From: Gimesia aquarii
Lineage (GTDB): Bacteria; Planctomycetota; Planctomycetia; Planctomycetales; Planctomycetaceae
Assembly: GCF_007748195.1 (NCBI RefSeq)
Contig: NZ_CP037920.1
Coordinates: 1,221,536 to 1,285,535 of the forward strand
DNA: 64,000 nt
Direction: 5' to 3'
The notes beneath the pieces were generated by a model. The model ran no database searches and was not told the DNA's origin. It saw nothing but the letters and a program-made list of their open reading frames with translations. Made by a program: the position numbers and the translations under genes. Shown here one piece after another: positions 35,280 through 44,184 of the stretch; the stretch's first letter is position 1; every line of letters starts with the position of its first letter.

Positions 35280-35930
35280 CTACTGTTCGTTTCCACCTTC
35301 ATCATTAATTAAAGAGATTCTGGCTTTACTCACAGGAACAAAATCAATGGTCAATTCTGGCATCGACATCTCTACGTTCGTTCCTGTTTCAGGATTCTGA
35401 AAAGTGATATTTGTCCAGAGAAGTTCTGTTTTCTGTTCAATCGGACCGAATTCTGTATTGTAGAGTGTAATATCAATTGATTCGTGTACGCTTTTGTTAA
35501 TATCCGGCGTCATTTCTTTTGGAACATTTCCGTGGTCAACAACCACTGTTTCTGAATTGACCGTCTTGGAGTGATCAGAGACGTTATCGGTCTTCGATAA
35601 ATGAGTTGGGGCATTAATGGGACGATTCACCACAGGAATGTTCTCTACCGGTCTTATACGGGTGAAAACCACAACGGCCACAATCAAACAGGCACAAACA
35701 CCGGTCATTAGCATACTTAATTTGAATTGCCGACGAGGTTTCTTCCCGAAACTATTGGGAAGCTCGTTTCCCAGCTTGCTGACCTGCTTGGCTTGTTTTT
35801 CATACTCTTCATCAGAAATGTCGGATAGTTCTTGCAACTCGAGAGGCATCTCTTGCTGAAAATATTCGCGCAAAACACTCTCCAGCTCATCGTCATTCTC
35901 GAGCATTCCTGAAGTGTCAAACGGTTTCAT
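35280..35930 (-). CDS. Membrane protein, putative anti-sigma partner
   Basis: The 216-residue protein has a cytoplasmic N-terminal part of about 70 residues, one membrane helix (LSMLMTGVCACLIVAVVVF) and a periplasmic C-terminal part. Its start overlaps the ECF sigma gene by 14 bp, so the two are coupled. This arrangement is the usual one for an anti-sigma factor, but no zinc-binding HxxxCxxC motif is visible, so the role is inferred only from context. Confidence 0.55.
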   Translation of the reverse strand: MKPFDTSGMLENDDELESVLREYFQQEMPLELQELSDISDEEYEKQAKQVSKLGNELPNSFGKKPRRQFKLSMLMTGVCACLIVAVVVFTRIRPVENIPVVNRPINAPTHLSKTDNVSDHSKTVNSETVVVDHGNVPKEMTPDINKSVHESIDITLYNTEFGPIEQKTELLWTNITFQNPETGTNVEMSMPELTIDFVPVSKARISLINDEGGNEQ

Positions 35931-36447
35931 GATCAATCCCCACTTTCTCCAACTCTTCACAAAGACGCTTTCTCGCACGAGAAAGCCTCATATCAATAGC
36001 TGATGTAGATGTGTTGAGCGCTATTGACATTCGCTTTGATGACCATCCTAGTGCATAACGAAGGACGAGAACCTCTCGATCCTCGGCTCGAAGTTGTCGA
36101 AGTGACTGCCGAATCTGGCAGTGTTTCTCTTTATTCTCCAGATCATCTGTTGGGTCTGAAGGTTTGCCTACAATATTATCTAAAAAATCTGCGGGCCTAG
36201 CTGCGTGGTTCTGCCGACGGGCATAATCTCGCAACCAATTTTGAGCAACAGTCAAAACCCAGGCCCGGATATTTCGAATTGACTGAACTTCTTGAGTTTG
36301 TAAACGTACGAATGCCTCCTGGAGCGCGTCATAAGCACGATCAGAATCAGAGCATTGAGCATAAAGCAATGCCCAAATTTCTCGACCTTCTCGTAAATAT
36401 ACCGCCTCAATTTCTGCCGACCACCGCTTGGCCTGCTTATCAGGCAT
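35917..36447 (-). CDS. ECF-type RNA polymerase sigma factor
   Basis: The 176-residue protein has sigma region 2 (WALLYAQCSDSDRAYDALQE, AFVRLQ, WVLTVAQNWLRDYAR) and region 4 (LRQLRAEDREVLVLRYALGW with the helix-turn-helix through STSAIDMRLSRARKRL). It directs RNA polymerase to a specific regulon, probably in response to an envelope signal via the overlapping membrane protein. Its own promoter target cannot be read here. Confidence 0.93.
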   Translation of the reverse strand: MPDKQAKRWSAEIEAVYLREGREIWALLYAQCSDSDRAYDALQEAFVRLQTQEVQSIRNIRAWVLTVAQNWLRDYARRQNHAARPADFLDNIVGKPSDPTDDLENKEKHCQIRQSLRQLRAEDREVLVLRYALGWSSKRMSIALNTSTSAIDMRLSRARKRLCEELEKVGIDHETV

Positions 36448-36844
36448 GCAAATTCCAATACATTAGAAGAGGGATAATCTAAGTCTATTGGAGAGTGTTA
36501 ACGGCCTTTCATTATTTGCCAGCTTAACAACACTCGTCTAACTCACATGCACTAGAATAGACGGAAAGTCGATCAGAATCTAACGTCGATTCAACATTAT
36601 TTCCGTTTCCTCTTAGATTCGATCCCCCCTCATCACTAGACTTTAACAGCCCCCATTCCCAATTGGAACAGTTACGAGATTGTATCATATTGCGAAATAA
36701 AGACTTATGGTAAATTGCCCACGTTGCCTATAGTGTTGGCTGAACATGAGTAATTTTCCACTCCGCGCTAAAAAACAAATTCGAATACATGGTATGCCAG
36801 TTGGTTTATGAGATCAGTCTGAATCGGCAGGGTTAACTTTGAGA
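36448..36844. other. Intergenic region, nothing recognised
   Basis: This 397-bp gap separates the sigma factor from the NIPSNAP gene end. No convincing gene, repeat or terminator is visible. It should contain the sigma-factor promoter. Confidence 0.5.
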
Positions 36845-37642
36845 CTATTGAATCGTAGAAAACGGTAAAGGCTCCAGATATTTGTTCCTGATCTTGGAAA
36901 CCGTTCCCTTGTATTTATCCATTTTTTTCATGCGATTCCAGTCGGGATGAGCACGAAATCCGTCCCAGTGTTTTTCGTGGGCGGCACCGTCTGGCGCAGA
37001 AAGCATATAAGTTAAATTGGGCACATCATCTCCGATTAACATCTCACCGAAAAAAACGGGACCGAGTTTGACATCTCGCATAATGTCAATTTCTCCATTA
37101 TTGAACATATCCACTTTCAAGCGTGCCAACTTCTCATTGGAACTTTCATAGGTCCGCAACTCAAACAGATGAGGGGCTTTGCCCTTGGGAATTTCTAAGA
37201 CGGGCATCCCTTGAAATGCTTTCATGAAGCGACTTTCAATCCGAGAATAGGCGGGCGACTTTTTCGGTTGATTAAAGTATTCTTTAGCCGCACTTTGGTA
37301 AGCTGCATCCACTTCCAGTATATCATTCAAACGTGAGAACTGTTCCAGCGAAGAAAAGGGGATGAGTACATACAACGAGTAGTCCCCTTTCGCTTCTTTC
37401 TCTTTGAAGACACCCACACGGTTGATGCCCATCCGTTTCAATGCTGGCAGCAGTGCTTTCTCCAGATAGTGGCTGACAATCTTTTGTTTGGCTGCATCAT
37501 CAATTCGATAGGTTCGCAGTTCGTAATACTCCTGTGCTTTTTTCTCATCTGCCGAGTGTGCAACTTGGCCAATACCAAACGCCACTGCAGCACCCACAGT
37601 GCTTGTTAAAAACTGTCTTCGGTCTGTTCTATTATGATTCAT
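36845..37642 (-). CDS. Tat-exported NIPSNAP-family protein
   Basis: The 265-residue protein starts with a Tat signal (TDRRQFLTSTVGAAVAFGIG). Two ferredoxin-like NIPSNAP domains follow (YYELRTYRIDD near 43 and LFELRTYESSNEKL near 155), each with the ELRTY signature. The family's chemistry is unknown. The ATG at 37642 has GAGGA six bp upstream. It lies 63 bp downstream of the CocE-type hydrolase on the same strand, so co-transcription is likely. Confidence 0.87.
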   Translation of the reverse strand: MNHNRTDRRQFLTSTVGAAVAFGIGQVAHSADEKKAQEYYELRTYRIDDAAKQKIVSHYLEKALLPALKRMGINRVGVFKEKEAKGDYSLYVLIPFSSLEQFSRLNDILEVDAAYQSAAKEYFNQPKKSPAYSRIESRFMKAFQGMPVLEIPKGKAPHLFELRTYESSNEKLARLKVDMFNNGEIDIMRDVKLGPVFFGEMLIGDDVPNLTYMLSAPDGAAHEKHWDGFRAHPDWNRMKKMDKYKGTVSKIRNKYLEPLPFSTIQ

Positions 37643-37705
37643 GATATTCCTCATTCTGAATTTGTATTTCCAATGTGATGATTAACGGATAGCTGCAAAA
37701 CCACT

Positions 37706-39373
37706 TTATGGATTGACTGGCGCCAAGATCCGTGATGCATGCTTTCCACTATGATGAATTTTATTGTTCGCCACAACGACTTTTTCAGGGAACTCAATCG
37801 TAATTGGCTCACCTGTATTCGGATTTGGTTCATAAAAAGGGGCTCCCGTTGAAGCCACGGTCACGCGAATTCGATGTCCTTTGTTAAACACCTGACTCAA
37901 CCAGCCTACGTTAAAGGCGACTTTGTAAACCTTGCCGGGCTCCATAAACTTCTGTTGCTCAAATCCATCGCGATAGCGGCCTCGTCGAATCATATCGATG
38001 ATTAAAATCGAGCGCCCATCAGGATACACGTCTGTCACACGTACAATGAAGTCGGTATCTTTCGCTGAAGAAGAAACCAGTAGTTCCGCTTTCACATTTC
38101 CCGTCCATTCTACTGGTTCGGTCAGTGGGTCCGTCGTGAATGTCAACACGTTTTCCTGTTCTTCAACGACGCGCGCGTCGCGCGCTCCGGGAAAAGCGCG
38201 TCCCAGAATTTTTGCAGGATTCAGTGGATCAGCAACGATTTTGCTAAAACTCCCCTGCTCTGTTGGTTTTGACAGAGATAATTTCGCCTCCGGTTGTAAA
38301 TAGTAAGAAGTCTCCACAGTTTTCAAAGGCCAGTCATCCTGTGCTCGCCATTCATTTCCGGGGGCATCGGTTTCGCCCACGGCTCCCATTGCATAGTAGC
38401 GCACGTTAGGATCGTCATCGATGCCATTATCAACGCCTTTCAAGTAATGGTCGAACCAGCGAATCATCTCGGCCATCATGTCGAAATTGGCATTGTTGGG
38501 GTATACCATTTCCCCAACTTTGTTGACCTTATTAAAGCGACCATGTAACCAGGGACCCACATACAATTTCTGCTGACCTCGTGAGTTCGGACCTCCTTTA
38601 TACTGACGTCCGATGAAACTCTGCACCGAACCGACGCACATGTAGTCGTACCAGCTACCAACGGTAAAACAAGGCACGTTCATTTTATCAAAATGCAATG
38701 TGCAATCTTCCGCTTTCCAGTAGTCGTCATAATCAGGATGGGAAAACCATTCTTTCATTAACGCCCGGTTGTGCGCGGGCACGCGGCAGACTGCATCCAT
38801 GCCCTTAAAGCGATCTGGTTTCGCAGCACCGCCAATAAAATAGCCTTCATGGTACAAACTCAAGCCGGTATCGATCATAAACTGACAGACCAGGTGTGGT
38901 GGTTGTGTGATCGCCAGATAGTTTTGTGCATATCCTGCCTGGGAACTCCCAAAGGTTCCGATCTTTCCGGTCGACCAGGGCTGCTTGGCCAGCCACTCGA
39001 CGACATCGTATCCATCCTGTTTCTCATCCCATTGCAGAGCGCGATAGCCCACCCAGGTTCCCTCCGACTTTTGCGAACCGCGAAAGTTGACGGCACAGAC
39101 AACATAACCATGTGATGCCATTTCCGCAAAAGAGAGCCGGGAGCCTTTTCCACGCAGGCTGGCATAACGTTGCTCCATCAACACCGGCCAGGGACCATTC
39201 CCCTTGGGAAAATAAAGGTAGGCTGACAACTTGATACCGTCCCGCATGGGAATCATCACACGTTTTTCCGTCACACCCTTTTCGAAATCGAGAGGCTTAT
39301 CTTGAGCAAAAAGAGAAATGGGAAACACAAGTAGCAAAACAAAGATCAGGCAGGCGTGGGCCAGTTTATACAT
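37706..39373 (-). CDS. Secreted CocE/NonD-type hydrolase (S15 family)
   Basis: The 555-residue protein has a signal peptide (ACLIFVLLLVFPISLFA), an alpha/beta-hydrolase core with GTFGSSQAGYAQNYLA (nucleophile Ser) and RDGIKLSAYLYFPKG at the start, a cap region, and the C-terminal jelly-roll domain typical of X-Pro dipeptidyl-peptidases and cocaine esterase (KGHRIRVTVASTGAP). It hydrolyses esters, amides or peptides outside the cytoplasm. CGGAG precedes the ATG by about 8 bp. The substrate is unknown. Confidence 0.9.
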   Translation of the reverse strand: MYKLAHACLIFVLLLVFPISLFAQDKPLDFEKGVTEKRVMIPMRDGIKLSAYLYFPKGNGPWPVLMEQRYASLRGKGSRLSFAEMASHGYVVCAVNFRGSQKSEGTWVGYRALQWDEKQDGYDVVEWLAKQPWSTGKIGTFGSSQAGYAQNYLAITQPPHLVCQFMIDTGLSLYHEGYFIGGAAKPDRFKGMDAVCRVPAHNRALMKEWFSHPDYDDYWKAEDCTLHFDKMNVPCFTVGSWYDYMCVGSVQSFIGRQYKGGPNSRGQQKLYVGPWLHGRFNKVNKVGEMVYPNNANFDMMAEMIRWFDHYLKGVDNGIDDDPNVRYYAMGAVGETDAPGNEWRAQDDWPLKTVETSYYLQPEAKLSLSKPTEQGSFSKIVADPLNPAKILGRAFPGARDARVVEEQENVLTFTTDPLTEPVEWTGNVKAELLVSSSAKDTDFIVRVTDVYPDGRSILIIDMIRRGRYRDGFEQQKFMEPGKVYKVAFNVGWLSQVFNKGHRIRVTVASTGAPFYEPNPNTGEPITIEFPEKVVVANNKIHHSGKHASRILAPVNP

Positions 39374-39750
39374 AGGTTGTCTCCGGCTGGAATATCAGGG
39401 CGGGAATCGGTTTCCTTCGATTGTGGCGAACCTCGTCCCATTCAGCAAGCATAAACAACGGCTGTTCAAAAGACTGTCCGCCAATGACACAACAGGGACA
39501 GCCACTATGATTCAGTAATGGGTGCTGTTTTTTGATCGACTCTCTCCCTGAATGAGGCTCTGAATTCACTTGTAAAATCATGTTTTCAGACGTGAAAAAG
39601 GGACCGTATCCTTTCGAAAGTAACTAAAAACGAGTATGCTACCGCAAGGTTTAATCTCTGAATTTTCATCTCAATAACTTCACAACCGGTTCCAGCGATG
39701 CGAACCGAAGTCTCAGTTATTGAGTCATCATTCCAATAAGTGGAATCAAA
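39374..39750. other. Intergenic region upstream of tRNA-Thr
   Basis: This 377-bp gap contains frames on both strands that look like chance ORFs, and no recognisable terminator. The tRNA promoter should lie at its right end. Confidence 0.45.
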
Positions 39751-39823
39751 GCCGCCGTAGCTCAGTTGGCAGAGCGACGCATTCGTAATGCGTAGGTCAG
39801 GAGTTCGACTCTCCTCGGCGGCT
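39751..39823 (+). tRNA. tRNA-Thr (anticodon CGU)
   Basis: A 73-nt cloverleaf. The acceptor stem GCCGCCG/CGGCGGC is perfect, the D arm begins GCTCAGTTGGCAGAGC, the anticodon stem ACGCA/TGCGT holds loop TTCGTAA (anticodon CGT, reads ACG), and the T arm AGGAG/CTCCT has TTCGACT. CCA is not encoded. It marks the left border of the accessory region. Confidence 0.97.
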
Positions 39824-40558
39824 CTCTTAATCTTTGTTTCATTTCACTCTCCAGTATTCTTCGCTTTGTTCATCAGTCATTGTTTTGGGAATAGAGGATT
39901 TCTCTTGACAAGTTCGAGTCTTTTCCAGATCCGTAGAATCCTATTATTGCTGCTCATATCTGCAGCTTGACACAGCCGCGCCGTTCCCGAAACTCCGGGA
40001 TCTGTCTCGCGCGCGAGGCAACGTTTTTCTGTGAGTAAATTTATTATCACCTGCCGAAGAGAGCACTACAAAACCCACTAGTAATAGACGACTTTTACAG
40101 ACCGACGGCAAAACCACTTCGCTATGTGCAGTCTTGTTGACCCCTTTTCGGATCATTTTCAAAACAAAACGGAGCATTTTTGATTGTCGTTTTGCCATAT
40201 CTGAGACAAAACCGCGCAAATAACTTCGCTTGACCGGTGTACGCCCCTGGCGATGATGGTGCGAAGTCACAAGGTACTTCTTTGAGATGTTAAGGCAATA
40301 CACATACCAGAATATCATAAATAACAGTCTCCAGTGACATGCAAGCAATTCAGGACCACCAGGCAGAAAGAAAGAGCCGATTGCATGCGAGTATTCTCTC
40401 GCCCGTAATCTCACATTCTACCTGATCTCAAAGATCAATTCAGAGATGAAAATCCTGCAGTAGAATGACCGGGGCGACATGATAGTAAAGACAGAAAAGG
40501 AGGTAGACTTGGCATCTTTTTCTTCCCGCTAGCAAACCGCAAGCAAGCTGCCTAATTA
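39824..40558. other. Gap after tRNA-Thr, no supported gene
   Basis: This 735-bp stretch holds a 156-codon minus frame (39944-40414) with no recognisable domain and basic, low-complexity composition; I do not accept it as a gene. It also contains a 12-bp palindrome CTCGCGCGCGAG near 40005 and AAAAGGAGG near 40496 with only a 7-codon frame after it. It may be remnant DNA next to a tRNA insertion site. Confidence 0.4.
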
Positions 40559-41596
40559 TCACAGTAATTGTAATTCACCAGTGATGGCATCGATTTTCTC
40601 GGCATCATCAGGACCGATTGCCAGACAGGTTTGCGTCGGCTCTCCATGGAATTCGGTCTTGCCACTGTCTGTGATGAGATGAACTTCCAGGTTAGCTTCG
40701 ACGGCGCTGTCGTGAATGGCTATCAATTCTTCCTTGCTGTTCACCCGGCAGCAAACTTTTGCGAAGGATCCATTCAGCCAGCTTTGTTCAACCTCTGAGA
40801 AATCATCCATCGAGAATGAGTCGCGCTGCTGTAGTCGATGACAAATAAACGACATCGAAGCGTGCGAACCTTGGGCAATCTGTTTGCCTCGACGCATCTT
40901 CAAGTCGTGCCGCATGACGAGGACCTGTTTGATTCGTCCAGATCGTTTCGCCGTCTGATGGTGACTAGGATACGTCTTGTGCCCCGACAGTAGTGCAAGC
41001 TCTCGCCACTTCCAATTGCAATCCACGTCTTCAAAGCCAATCTCTTTCAGCCATCGTAATTGTGTTTCTACATCCAATAGTTTATTCGACGGGTCTTCGT
41101 CCTCGGGTGTCATACCCATCTCTTGGATGAATCGGTCGTGAACTCGCTGGGTCGGGGAAGAGACGTGTTCGAGGTTGCAAAATACGCCTCCTCCTTCTAG
41201 CAAAGAAAAGGCCTCGGTATATAGCTCCCGTTTCCGTTGATGCGAGCAGTGGTGGATGGCGAAACTCGAAACAATGCAGTCGAATTCTTCGAGATCAAGT
41301 AGCTGGTTGTCCATGTTGTGCTCGACAAGCATGACTCGATCACTATTCCCGAAGCGTTGTCGAGCCTGCTCCAACATCGCCGTTGAAAAGTCAAGGCCAA
41401 CGCCGATTGCGTTCGGACAACGAGAGAGGATTAACGACATCAAATGACCGTCTCCACAGCCGAGGTCTAGTACTCGCTTCGTCTCCTTGGGGATTTCTGA
41501 GAGCAATGTTGCCTCTCCTTCGGTTCGATGGGGTATGCACTTCATATGGGCCAGATATGCTTCAACGTATTCTGGCTTTGTCCATTCGTTGGTCAT
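40559..41596 (-). CDS. Methyltransferase fused to peptidyl-tRNA hydrolase 2
   Basis: The 345-residue protein has two domains. Residues 1-207 are a class I SAM methyltransferase: motif I VLDLGCGDGH (42-51), acidic loop GLDFS, and IVSSFAIHHC. Residues 223-345 match Pth2: VLVMRHDLKMRRGKQIAQ, SHASMSF, WLNGSFAKVCCRV, LITDSGKTEFHGEP and CLAIGPDDAEKID. Pth2 frees peptide from peptidyl-tRNA in archaea and eukaryotes and is patchy in bacteria. The methylation target is unknown. The frame is continuous across the junction (about 208-222). It is the first gene of the accessory stretch after the tRNA. Confidence 0.8.
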   Translation of the reverse strand: MTNEWTKPEYVEAYLAHMKCIPHRTEGEATLLSEIPKETKRVLDLGCGDGHLMSLILSRCPNAIGVGLDFSTAMLEQARQRFGNSDRVMLVEHNMDNQLLDLEEFDCIVSSFAIHHCSHQRKRELYTEAFSLLEGGGVFCNLEHVSSPTQRVHDRFIQEMGMTPEDEDPSNKLLDVETQLRWLKEIGFEDVDCNWKWRELALLSGHKTYPSHHQTAKRSGRIKQVLVMRHDLKMRRGKQIAQGSHASMSFICHRLQQRDSFSMDDFSEVEQSWLNGSFAKVCCRVNSKEELIAIHDSAVEANLEVHLITDSGKTEFHGEPTQTCLAIGPDDAEKIDAITGELQLL

Positions 41597-41786
41597 ATGT
41601 GCTCATCCCTTCAATTTCTGCTAAAAGATCCCACCCGGTTGTACTGGCGAAAATACTTCATGAGGTGTTTGCCGGATCCATATGGACAGGCACTTCCTCT
41701 CAATACTAGATTACCGATCCAACGAGTTGACACTGGGACGATCATAAGGTTCATTTACTTACTTTTGCTACGTCTTGAATAAACAG

Positions 41787-41808
41787 AGCCGCCCTAATTA
41801 GGGTGGCT
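41787..41808. terminator. Weak hairpin between two accessory genes
   Basis: AGCCGCCCT and AGGGTGGCT form a 9-bp stem over AATT (G-T pair on the plus strand, mismatch on the minus strand). It lies just past the stop of the alpha/beta hydrolase, with only a weak T-rich tail. Confidence 0.35.
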
Positions 41809-41832
41809 TATCTAGTAGATACCCAAGACTGA

Positions 41833-42606
41833 TCAACTTTCTTTGACATCAATCATCCAGTTTGCACAGATCTCCGCGATCTTCTTCCATTTGGGTTCTA
41901 GAGTCAGATAATGGCCAAAATCCTCGGCCTCATAGAAGGTTGCCCGCGAACCATGTCGTTCGGCAATGAGGCGAGCGGTTGAGGGAGGAATTGCCAAGTC
42001 ATCAGAGCCGGACACCATCAAGACAGGACAAGTAACTCCGTCGTAATCAATCTTTGTGGTCTGATTCTCATCGAACATCCAAAAGAATAGCTCGAACATT
42101 ACGCGGCCTGATTCCGGTATCAAGCGATCGAAAACCCGTCGTTGCTCGGTCGAATCCAGCTTGTTGAGACCAAATTTGGCCATGGTATCGAAATCGGGCA
42201 GCAAAGTGTCTTCCCAGAATGAGCCCGCCGATATAAACGTCTTGCCAAGTTCGCGCTCCTGCCTGGTCGTTGGAAGAACACCCCAATTAACGCTGCCATT
42301 CAGCAGCACTATGGCGCGGGCAAGGCCGATGGCCGCCAACTTTTGTGCGATCAATCCTCCTAGTGAATGCCCGACTAGGATCGGTGTCGTGTTCAAAGTC
42401 TTCACGAATCCAATAATGTCTTCAACATAATCCGCTATGCTCGTTCCGGCGAGAATCGCTGAGGAATCGTCCGAATGTGGTCTATCGTGATGGCGGTAAG
42501 CCGGGCTATGGCAACGAAATCCTCTTTGCTCGAAATATTCAGAGAAAGTCGACATTGTCCAAGGCCCTGCGTTGGTGCCGTGAATCAGAACAATATGCTT
42601 TTCGAT
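41833..42606 (-). CDS. Alpha/beta hydrolase starting at ATC or broken
   Basis: A complete alpha/beta hydrolase of 257 residues is readable only if translation begins at ATC (42604-42606): EKHIVLIHGTNAGPWTMSTF holds the first strand and oxyanion HG. Next come VGHSLGG with the nucleophile Ser, SGSDDLAIP with the Asp, and EDFGHYLTL with the His. AGGAG lies exactly 7 bp before the ATC, but no ATG, GTG or TTG exists between the in-frame TGA and the core. The first ATG (42555) would remove the HG motif. The gene either uses a non-standard start or has lost its ATG. The substrate is unknown. Confidence 0.65.
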   Translation of the reverse strand: MEKHIVLIHGTNAGPWTMSTFSEYFEQRGFRCHSPAYRHHDRPHSDDSSAILAGTSIADYVEDIIGFVKTLNTTPILVGHSLGGLIAQKLAAIGLARAIVLLNGSVNWGVLPTTRQERELGKTFISAGSFWEDTLLPDFDTMAKFGLNKLDSTEQRRVFDRLIPESGRVMFELFFWMFDENQTTKIDYDGVTCPVLMVSGSDDLAIPPSTARLIAERHGSRATFYEAEDFGHYLTLEPKWKKIAEICANWMIDVKES

Positions 42607-42675
42607 GATAGATCTCCTAACTCAAATGAAATTCGTGAAGTGTGGTAGCAAAGCCACTAACACTGGCGTTCTTAT

Positions 42676-42711
42676 TTACCCCAACTCAATCGCACGCTTT
42701 CCCAGTCGAAT
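42676..42711 (-). repeat. Tail repeat, copy 1 (shortest)
   Basis: Directly after the stop of the 89-residue gene, the same frame continues IRLGKRAIELG and stops. This matches the end of the longer tail copies at 43011, 44838 and (partially) 47917. Confidence 0.6.
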
Positions 42712-42981
42712 CTACCTCCCATAGTTCTGCACTGCATCTGTAAAGAGTGCTTCGATTACAGCTTTGCATTTTGATTGTATGCCTGCAAAGGGTTTATTAT
42801 CTTCTGGTCCTACCAAATACCAAAGCCCATTCGAATTTTGGAGTTTATATTTTTCTGCGAAATCGGAGCCATCGCCTGCATACGATTTATTCAGCACAGC
42901 TTCAATAAATCCTGGCCTATGAGACAGGTACTCACTTCGTTCTTCTTTTGACAATCGGTTGAAAGTTCCAGAATCTACCAT
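42712..42981 (-). CDS. Hypothetical 89-residue cytoplasmic protein
   Basis: A small protein with no recognised family. It is charged and soluble, with a helical N-terminal half (RLSKEERSEYLSHRPG) and a WYLVGPEDNKPF segment. GAGGGACTC places a good ribosome site before the ATG at 42981. The stop codon is followed in frame by a copy of the accessory-region tail repeat, which suggests that a once longer C terminus was cut short, or that the gene recombined onto the tail. Confidence 0.55.
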   Translation of the reverse strand: MVDSGTFNRLSKEERSEYLSHRPGFIEAVLNKSYAGDGSDFAEKYKLQNSNGLWYLVGPEDNKPFAGIQSKCKAVIEALFTDAVQNYGR

Positions 42982-43010
42982 GAGTCCCTCTGTGATCTCG
43001 CTTAACCCTA

Positions 43011-43238
43011 TTAGCCTATTCCATAACGTAATTCAATCGCCCGCTTCCCCAGCACTGTGGCTACTAGCTTAGCCTGTTCTGTGGTTGGGTCCTTGGCAGT
43101 GGCTAGAAACTTGTGGACTGGTGAGTCTGATGAACTTGAACGAGCATTCTGTTTCGTTACAGAAAATTTGGATCAAGATATCTTTTCGTTGCTGATAAAG
43201 GGATCCCAGACCCGCTCAAAAGCCGCTTGTGACTTCAT
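43011..43238 (-). pseudogene. Tail repeat copy 2: gene with internal TGA
   Basis: An ATG at 43238, overlapping the end of the DUF1559 gene, starts a frame MKSQAAFERVWDPFISNEKI that meets TGA at 43173-43175. The same frame then continues SKFSVTKQNARSSSSDSPVH and KFLATAKDPTTEQAKLVATV to LGKRAIELRYGIG and a TAA. The frame is otherwise intact on both sides, so one nonsense change (perhaps from TGG) may separate two halves of one 75-codon gene. No family is recognised. It is the longest copy of the repeated tail. Confidence 0.55.
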
Positions 43239-44184
43239 TATCATTTCGAACGCAAAGGTAGCCAAGAATTTCTTCATCTATAGATGTAGATAGAGCGTGG
43301 ACACTGCCGTCTGCAAAGCCGAATTGACAGACACCGGGGTGCCAGCTTCCGAAGCTGTAAAGTCTGGTGTCGACATAATCCTTATTGGGAGCTAGTGGAA
43401 CGTGGACACCTCCAATGCGTGTGCTGAAACTGAAATGCCATCCGCTATAAATTGTGCCATCATCAGGCGCTTGGTTAATTTTTTGAGCGTTGACGTGCAT
43501 TTCGCCTGCGAGAATCGTATTACTAGACCCATCCGTGATGTCCCGATTGCGAATTTTATCAATCCAGTCTCGTGGTTGACCGGCCACACAGAAGGAACGG
43601 CTGCTGATGATTACGCCGTTTCCGTTTCCACCCCAATAAAAATCCGAAGTGAACCCAATGGCACCCGGAGAAAGGTCACCATGGTTGCCGCCGTAGTCTC
43701 CGGTTGCACCACTGAAAAATGTTTGCGGCCCCGAACAACCGCAAGAAGCTGTGAATTCGACCGTGACAGTGGGAATCTTTGCGGTGGAAGCAGATCTGCG
43801 GGAGGGGCAAAGATACGTGGAAATCGCCCTGGTGCGAACTTCTTCGGGGTGATCTTGAAAATTTTCTCGCATATCCCAATCGTCTGCGAAGTTTCCCTGC
43901 TCAAGATAGGGGAGAATGCGCACAAGCCAACTGGGGGTATCTCGACCACAAGATAATTCCTGTGGATCACCTGGTCTGGGAATGATTCGTCCCGGAGGAA
44001 AGCTCCCAATGTTATCATGAAACTGAATCGTCGCGAGTGCGATTTGTTTGAGGTTGTTCTTGCATTGGGTGCGTCTGGCAGCCTCACGAGCTTGTTGTAC
44101 GGCCGGGAGAATCAACGCCATCAAAACGCTGATAATTGCGATTGTGACGAGCAGTTCGATAGTCGTAAAACCTCGGCGAGGCAT
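43216..44184 (-). CDS. DUF1559 pilin-like protein
   Basis: The 322-residue protein starts with a type IV pilin-like methylation signal (PRRGFTTIELLVTIAIISVL, cleavage before Phe). It continues AVQQAREAARRTQCKNNLKQ and has the large DUF1559 beta-rich domain, ending with an FADGSVHAL segment. DUF1559 proteins occur in tens of copies in planctomycetes; their role is unknown, possibly surface fibres or exported scaffold. The ATG at 44184 is chosen at the signal; the frame is open to 44325. Its 3' end overlaps the tail-repeat pseudogene. Confidence 0.92.
   Translation of the reverse strand: MPRRGFTTIELLVTIAIISVLMALILPAVQQAREAARRTQCKNNLKQIALATIQFHDNIGSFPPGRIIPRPGDPQELSCGRDTPSWLVRILPYLEQGNFADDWDMRENFQDHPEEVRTRAISTYLCPSRRSASTAKIPTVTVEFTASCGCSGPQTFFSGATGDYGGNHGDLSPGAIGFTSDFYWGGNGNGVIISSRSFCVAGQPRDWIDKIRNRDITDGSSNTILAGEMHVNAQKINQAPDDGTIYSGWHFSFSTRIGGVHVPLAPNKDYVDTRLYSFGSWHPGVCQFGFADGSVHALSTSIDEEILGYLCVRNDNEVTSGF

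Noticed and set aside
39944-40414. 156-codon minus frame after the tRNA
   Set aside because: No domain, odd basic composition, no clear ribosome site; long open frames arise easily here by chance.
40496-40531. AAAAGGAGG followed by TTG frame
   Set aside because: Only seven codons long; no support as a gene.
43057-43293. 78-codon plus-strand frame
   Set aside because: It is antisense to the tail-repeat pseudogene and DUF1559 end, which explain the open frame.
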